The notes below the pieces were generated by a model. It searched no databases. It had not been told where the DNA came from and saw only the letters and a program-made list of their open reading frames with translations. This document shows positions 1 through 5,186 of a DNA stretch of 5,186 nt, in pieces. Source of the stretch: Chthoniobacter sp. (lineage in GTDB: Bacteria; Verrucomicrobiota; Verrucomicrobiia; Chthoniobacterales; Chthoniobacteraceae); contig JANXSB010000212.1 of assembly GCA_025352865.1 (NCBI GenBank), forward strand, positions 1-5,186. The letters are read 5' to 3'. Both the position numbers and the translations under genes were made by a program. Each line of letters opens with the position of its first letter. Position 1 is the stretch's first letter.

Positions 1-7
1 GCCCGGC

Positions 8-28
8 GGACAGCACGGAGTGCCGTCC
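8..28. repeat. Short imperfect palindrome downstream of uvrC
   Basis: Nine-base arms ggacagcac (8-16) and gtgccgtcc (20-28) pair at 8 of 9 positions around a 3-base loop (gga). It lies 49 bases beyond the uvrC stop codon. No T-run follows on either strand, so it does not look like a standard intrinsic terminator. The minus-strand wording (ggacggcac, tcc, gtgctgtcc) resembles a dispersed palindrome that I recall from Verrucomicrobiota and Planctomycetota intergenic regions; that link is from memory and untested. The rest of 1-77 shows nothing else I can support. Confidence 0.5.
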
Positions 29-77
29 CTACCCGGCTGCGCCGAGTTGTCTCCGTGGTTTCGCGGCAGCCGCGGCG

Positions 78-1727
78 CTAGGCGCGCTCGGCGAGGAAGG
101 TGGAGATCTGCTGGGCGAGTTTGGGGCTGATGCCGGCGGTGGCGGCGATGTCTTCAACGCTGGTGCGGCGGAGGCGGGCGACGCTGCCGAACTTTTGCAG
201 GAGGATTTTTTTCCGCGGCTCGGAGACGCCGGGGCAGTCGTCGAGGAGGCTCTCGGCGATGCGGCGTTTCATCAGGAGCTGGTGGTAGCCGTTGGCAAAG
301 CGGTGCGCTTCGTCGCGAATGCGCTGGAGCATTTTCAGCGCGCCGCTGTCGTGAGGAAGGATGAGCGGCTGCGGACGGCCGGGGCGGTGGATTTCCTCGA
401 ACTCTTTGGCGAGGCCGATGATTGGCATCTCGTGGAGGCCGAGGCGCTGGAGTTCGCGGCAGGCGGAGGAGAGCTGGCCTTTGCCGCCGTCCACGATGAC
501 GAGGTCGGGAAGGCGGGGCGGGGCGATGGAAAATGGAAGATGGAAAATGGAAGATTGCGGATTGGCGGCTTCGAGCCGGGCGAGCTGTTCGGTGGGAAGC
601 TCTTGGGAATACTCGCCCGAGGCATCTACTGCGGATTCGCGCTCGCCGGTCGGTTTTCCATTTTCCATCTTCGATTTTCCAGCCTCCTCCCCCGCCTCCC
701 GCACCACGCGCGCATACCGCCGCCGCACGACCTCGGCCATGCTCGCGAAGTCGTCCTGCCCCGCGACCGTGCGGATGCGGAAGCGGCGGTAGAGATGGTT
801 CGCGGGTTTGCCGTCCACGAAGCAGACCATGCTGGCGACGATGTGGGTCGTGCTGATGTTGGAAATATCGAAGCACTCCATGCGGCGCGGAGGGCCGGCG
901 AGGCCGAGTTCCTCGCCGAGTGCGGCGAGGTCGGCGGTGGGGTTGATGGTGCTGGTCACGCCGAGGCGGTGGCGCTGGTCGCGGTTGAAGCGGGCCATCG
1001 GCTTGGTGGTCTTGCGGAGGTCGTCGAGCATGTTGCGCATCTCGGCGGCGCGCTCGAAATCGAGGGCGGTGGCGGCTTTGCGCATTTCGTCTTCGAGGGT
1101 TTGGAGAAGTTCCTTCGACTGGCCGGTGAAGAACTCGCACGCACGCTCGATACGCTCGCGGTACTGCTCGGCGTTGGTGTCGGCGAGTTTCATCGGTACC
1201 TGATACGTGGACGATTTCAGCTCGCGCTCGGTCGGCGTGCCGCGGCCGAAGGTCAGGACGCCGAATTTTTTCCGCATGAAATTGAGCGTCTGGCGGAGCG
1301 CGCCGGAGTGGGCGAAGGGGCCGAAGTAGCGGGCGTTGTCGTCCTTCTTGAAGCGCGAGAGGCGGAAGCGCGGCCACTCGTCGGCCATGTCCACCTTGAC
1401 CATGAGGAAGCGTTTGTCGTCGCGGAAGCTGACGTTGTAGCGCGGGCGGAATTCCTTGATCAGCCGGCCTTCGAGGAGCAGCGCCTCGGGCTCGCTGCCG
1501 GCGAGGTGCCATTCGAAATCCCAGATCGCATCGAGGAGCGCGCGGGTCTTGATGTCGGCGCGCATGGTGCGGCTCGGGGTGAAATACTGGCTCACGCGTT
1601 TGCGCAGATCGCGCGCTTTGCCGACGTAGATCACGCGGTTGAAACGGTCGCGCATGAGATAGACGCCCGGCTTGTGCGGGACATCGCGGAGTTTGATTTT
1701 TGGATCGGCTTTCTCGGGCGCGGACAT
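78..1727 (-). CDS. uvrC: UvrC, excinuclease ABC subunit C (shortened form with in-frame repeat insertion)
   Basis: UvrC makes the two incisions flanking a DNA lesion bound by UvrB in nucleotide excision repair, in the cytoplasm. The 549-residue product has the family's domains in order. The GIY-YIG nuclease spans about 18-100, with GVY at 21-23, YVG at 34-36, R39 and the metal-binding candidate E86 in LLLEGRLIK. The UVR helical hairpin that contacts UvrB is about 206-241. The RNase H-like nuclease follows, with D287 (ECFDIS), D325/D326 (GQDDF), D413 (VDGGKGQL) and H475 (RDEAH), matching the four residues needed in E. coli. A C-terminal helix-hairpin-helix pair is about 494-549. Oddities: the four-cysteine cluster found near residues 150-180 of many UvrCs is absent. 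The UVR-to-ECFDIS segment is about 110 residues shorter than in E. coli. About 58 extra residues (roughly 347-405), encoded by a palindromic repeat, separate two core strands. The start is chosen because the GIY-YIG domain begins almost immediately; no Shine-Dalgarno is visible. Confidence 0.95.
   Translation of the reverse strand: MSAPEKADPKIKLRDVPHKPGVYLMRDRFNRVIYVGKARDLRKRVSQYFTPSRTMRADIKTRALLDAIWDFEWHLAGSEPEALLLEGRLIKEFRPRYNVSFRDDKRFLMVKVDMADEWPRFRLSRFKKDDNARYFGPFAHSGALRQTLNFMRKKFGVLTFGRGTPTERELKSSTYQVPMKLADTNAEQYRERIERACEFFTGQSKELLQTLEDEMRKAATALDFERAAEMRNMLDDLRKTTKPMARFNRDQRHRLGVTSTINPTADLAALGEELGLAGPPRRMECFDISNISTTHIVASMVCFVDGKPANHLYRRFRIRTVAGQDDFASMAEVVRRRYARVVREAGEEAGKSKMENGKPTGERESAVDASGEYSQELPTEQLARLEAANPQSSIFHLPFSIAPPRLPDLVIVDGGKGQLSSACRELQRLGLHEMPIIGLAKEFEEIHRPGRPQPLILPHDSGALKMLQRIRDEAHRFANGYHQLLMKRRIAESLLDDCPGVSEPRKKILLQKFGSVARLRRTSVEDIAATAGISPKLAQQISTFLAERA
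525..681. repeat. Long inverted repeat of tandem 14-mers inserted inside uvrC
   Basis: Two tandem copies of the 14-mer gatggaaaatggaa occupy 525-538 and 539-552. An inverted counterpart lies at 654-681. Arm 527-554 matches the reverse complement of 654-681 at 26 of 28 positions. The spacer (555-653) contains a nested 8-base inverted repeat, cgggcgag (577-584) and ctcgcccg (612-619). On the uvrC strand the element encodes residues about 349-401. One arm gives KSKMENGK and the other gives SSIFHLPFS. The sequence is A/T-richer than its surroundings and falls in a loop of UvrC that is only about 11 residues long in E. coli, so it looks like an inserted dispersed element. No transposase is present, so it would have to be non-autonomous. 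Confidence 0.85.
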
Positions 1728-1783
1728 GGGTGAGGAATCATCGGCGAGTGGCGCGAGGGCTCGACTGGAATGCCGTGGTTTTC

Positions 1784-1884
1784 TTTTTAACGCGGAGGCG
1801 CAGAGGACGCAGAGAAGACGATGAAAAGGAACGTCCGCGGAAATTCTGCGGCCTCTGCGTCTCTGCGCCTCTGCGTTTGAAAAA
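1784..1884. repeat. Intergenic 101-base inverted repeat (cgcagag-type)
   Basis: This element fills most of the 163-base spacer between the glucosidase stop codon and the uvrC start. The left arm 1789-1814 and the reverse complement of the right arm 1853-1877 agree except for one substitution and one single-base gap. Both are built from a repeated cgcagag motif. Outer ttttt (1784-1788) and aaaaa (1880-1884) extend the symmetry, and the loop is 38 bases (1815-1852). Read in the direction of the two flanking genes, the second arm is followed by an A-rich stretch rather than a T-run, so a classical intrinsic terminator is not supported. In RNA it could fold into a strong hairpin ahead of uvrC. 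Its wording resembles repeats I recall from PVC-group and cyanobacterial intergenic regions. Positions 1728-1783 and 1885-1890 hold nothing recognisable. Confidence 0.85.
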
Positions 1885-1890
1885 TGCGCG

Positions 1891-4557
<2,667 letters not shown>

Positions 4558-4668
4558 GGCGGGACGCTACGCGGAATTGAGACAGGCTGGGAAGCCTGTC
4601 CCACGACAAGCGCTCGCATCGCGTGGCTAGTGCGCTTAGTCTCCGCGCCCGGTTTTCCGGCACCCTTC
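4558..4668. other. Divergent intergenic region between the glucosidase gene and rsmA
   Basis: These 111 bases must carry the promoters or leaders of both divergent genes unless transcription starts farther away. I could not recognise a convincing -35/-10 pair on either strand, and neither start codon has a purine-rich Shine-Dalgarno sequence just upstream. The only clear structure is the palindrome at 4581-4600, which begins 24 bases before the glucosidase start and ends 68 bases before the rsmA start. Confidence 0.5.
4581..4600. repeat. Perfect 8-base palindrome in the divergent spacer
   Basis: The arms gacaggct (4581-4588) and agcctgtc (4593-4600) are exact reverse complements around a 4-base loop (ggga). 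No T-run follows on either strand. The symmetry and divergent setting would allow an operator role. However, the same wording resembles a dispersed palindrome I recall from Verrucomicrobiota intergenic DNA, so a repeat element is the more cautious reading. Confidence 0.6.
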
Positions 4669-5186
4669 ATGAAGCTCTCCACCATCACCTCCACTCTCGC
4701 GCAAATGGGCATGAAGCCGACGCGCAGCCTGGGACAGAATTTTCTCCACGATCAGAACCTCGCGGATTGGATCGTGGCGCAGCTCGGCCTCAAGCCCGGC
4801 GAGGTGTGGCTGGAGCTGGGGCCGGGGCTCGGCGCGCTCACGGAATTCGCTCTCTCGCGCTCGGCGAACGGGCTGCTCATCGAGAAGGACGGGCGCATGG
4901 TGGGTTTTTTGCAGGAGCGTTTTGCGGGCGTGGAAATCGTGCATGGCGACGCCACGGAGTTTGATGTGCGCGAGCTGTTCGCGCGCGGGCCGGTGAAGGT
5001 GCTGGGCAATCTTCCGTACTACGTTTCGAGCCAGATTCTTTTCCAATTCACCGACGAGCCAAGCCCGGTGAGCATGCTCATTTTCACGCTGCAAAAGGAG
5101 CTCGCCGAGCGCCTCTCCGCCGGGCCGCGGACGAAGGCCTACGGCGCGCTCACGCTGCTCATCGGGCGGCGCTGGCGGGTGAAGTA
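4669..5186 (+). CDS. rsmA: RsmA (KsgA), 16S rRNA adenine dimethyltransferase, N-terminal 172 residues (cut by window end)
   Basis: RsmA uses S-adenosylmethionine to dimethylate two adjacent adenines (A1518 and A1519 in E. coli numbering) near the 3' end of 16S rRNA, a late step and checkpoint in 30S subunit assembly. The frame stays open from ATG 4669 to the window edge, ending mid-codon. Visible motifs in order are LGQNFLHD (21-28), the SAM-binding loop ELGPGLG (49-55), the acidic residue E72 in IEKDGRM, GDA with D94 at 93-95, and the catalytic NLPY at 114-117 followed by YVSSQIL. The family block QKELAERL and then YGALTLL follow. About 100 residues should lie beyond the window. The start at 4669 is preferred over internal ATGs at 4705 and 4711 because the MKLSTI... 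lead-in resembles verrucomicrobial homologues as I recall them. There is no Shine-Dalgarno. The gene is divergent from the glucosidase gene. Confidence 0.96.
   Translation, partial: MKLSTITSTLAQMGMKPTRSLGQNFLHDQNLADWIVAQLGLKPGEVWLELGPGLGALTEFALSRSANGLLIEKDGRMVGFLQERFAGVEIVHGDATEFDVRELFARGPVKVLGNLPYYVSSQILFQFTDEPSPVSMLIFTLQKELAERLSAGPRTKAYGALTLLIGRRWRVK

Noticed and set aside
62..74. GC-rich 6-base hairpin (cgcggc, a, gccgcg) right after the uvrC stop as an intrinsic terminator
   Set aside because: On the uvrC strand it is followed by aaacc rather than a T-run, and the loop of one base would force part of the stem open. Short GC palindromes are common in this composition.
525..681. The repeats inside uvrC as a CRISPR array or an insertion sequence
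   Set aside because: The arms are inverted, not regularly spaced direct repeats with spacers, and the 99-base centre is too short to encode a transposase.
154..1512. 452-codon frame on the minus strand overlapping uvrC in another phase
   Set aside because: The translation is dominated by R, P, A and H, typical of an out-of-phase reading of GC-rich DNA. UvrC in the overlapping frame is unambiguous.
195..1733. Long open frame on the plus strand (512 codons) opposite uvrC
   Set aside because: It is antisense to a clearly recognisable UvrC. The translation is low-complexity (A, E, G, R and V rich), as expected for the opposite strand of GC-rich coding DNA, with no recognisable domain.
1789..1877. 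The intergenic inverted repeat as a Rho-independent terminator of the glucosidase gene
   Set aside because: In the minus-strand direction the stem is followed by an A-rich stretch, not T residues, and the stem-loop is much larger than usual. A repeat element is the better description.
4577..4606. ttgaga at 4577-4582 as a -35 box for rsmA
   Set aside because: No acceptable -10 hexamer lies at the expected 16-18 base spacing (the sequence there is GC-rich), so a sigma-70 promoter call is not supported.
4636..5094. Open frame on the minus strand opposite the start of rsmA
   Set aside because: It is antisense to RsmA with all its motifs. No domain is recognisable in the antisense product.

Overview
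The window looks like chromosomal housekeeping DNA from a GC-rich bacterium. The most likely source is the Verrucomicrobiota or a neighbouring PVC lineage. This rests on the style of the RsmA N-terminus, on the large GH63-type glucosidase, and on several dispersed palindromic repeat types that I recall from such genomes. It is inference from memory and was not searched. No phage, plasmid, transposase, CRISPR, tRNA or rRNA signal was found.

Layout: 1-77 is the downstream flank of uvrC and holds a short palindrome. uvrC (minus strand, 78-1727) encodes a shortened nucleotide-excision-repair nuclease with an in-frame palindromic repeat inserted in its catalytic domain. 1728-1890 is a 163-base spacer, most of it a 101-base inverted repeat. 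A GH63-like glucosidase gene (minus strand, 1891-4557) follows. 4558-4668 is a 111-base divergent spacer with another short palindrome. rsmA/ksgA (plus strand, from 4669) runs off the window end with 172 codons visible.

The three genes do not form an obvious pathway: DNA repair, carbohydrate hydrolysis and 16S rRNA methylation. The glucosidase gene and uvrC share a strand and could be co-transcribed, but the repeat-filled spacer makes a tight operon uncertain. rsmA is transcribed divergently. None of the three starts has a recognisable Shine-Dalgarno sequence.

The most interesting content is the set of four different palindromic repeats, one in each of the three gene-flanking stretches and one inside uvrC, plus the unusual architecture of UvrC itself. 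UvrC has no cysteine cluster and lacks about 110 residues between the UVR motif and the nuclease core, yet keeps every catalytic residue I could check. I see no convincing new multi-gene system here.
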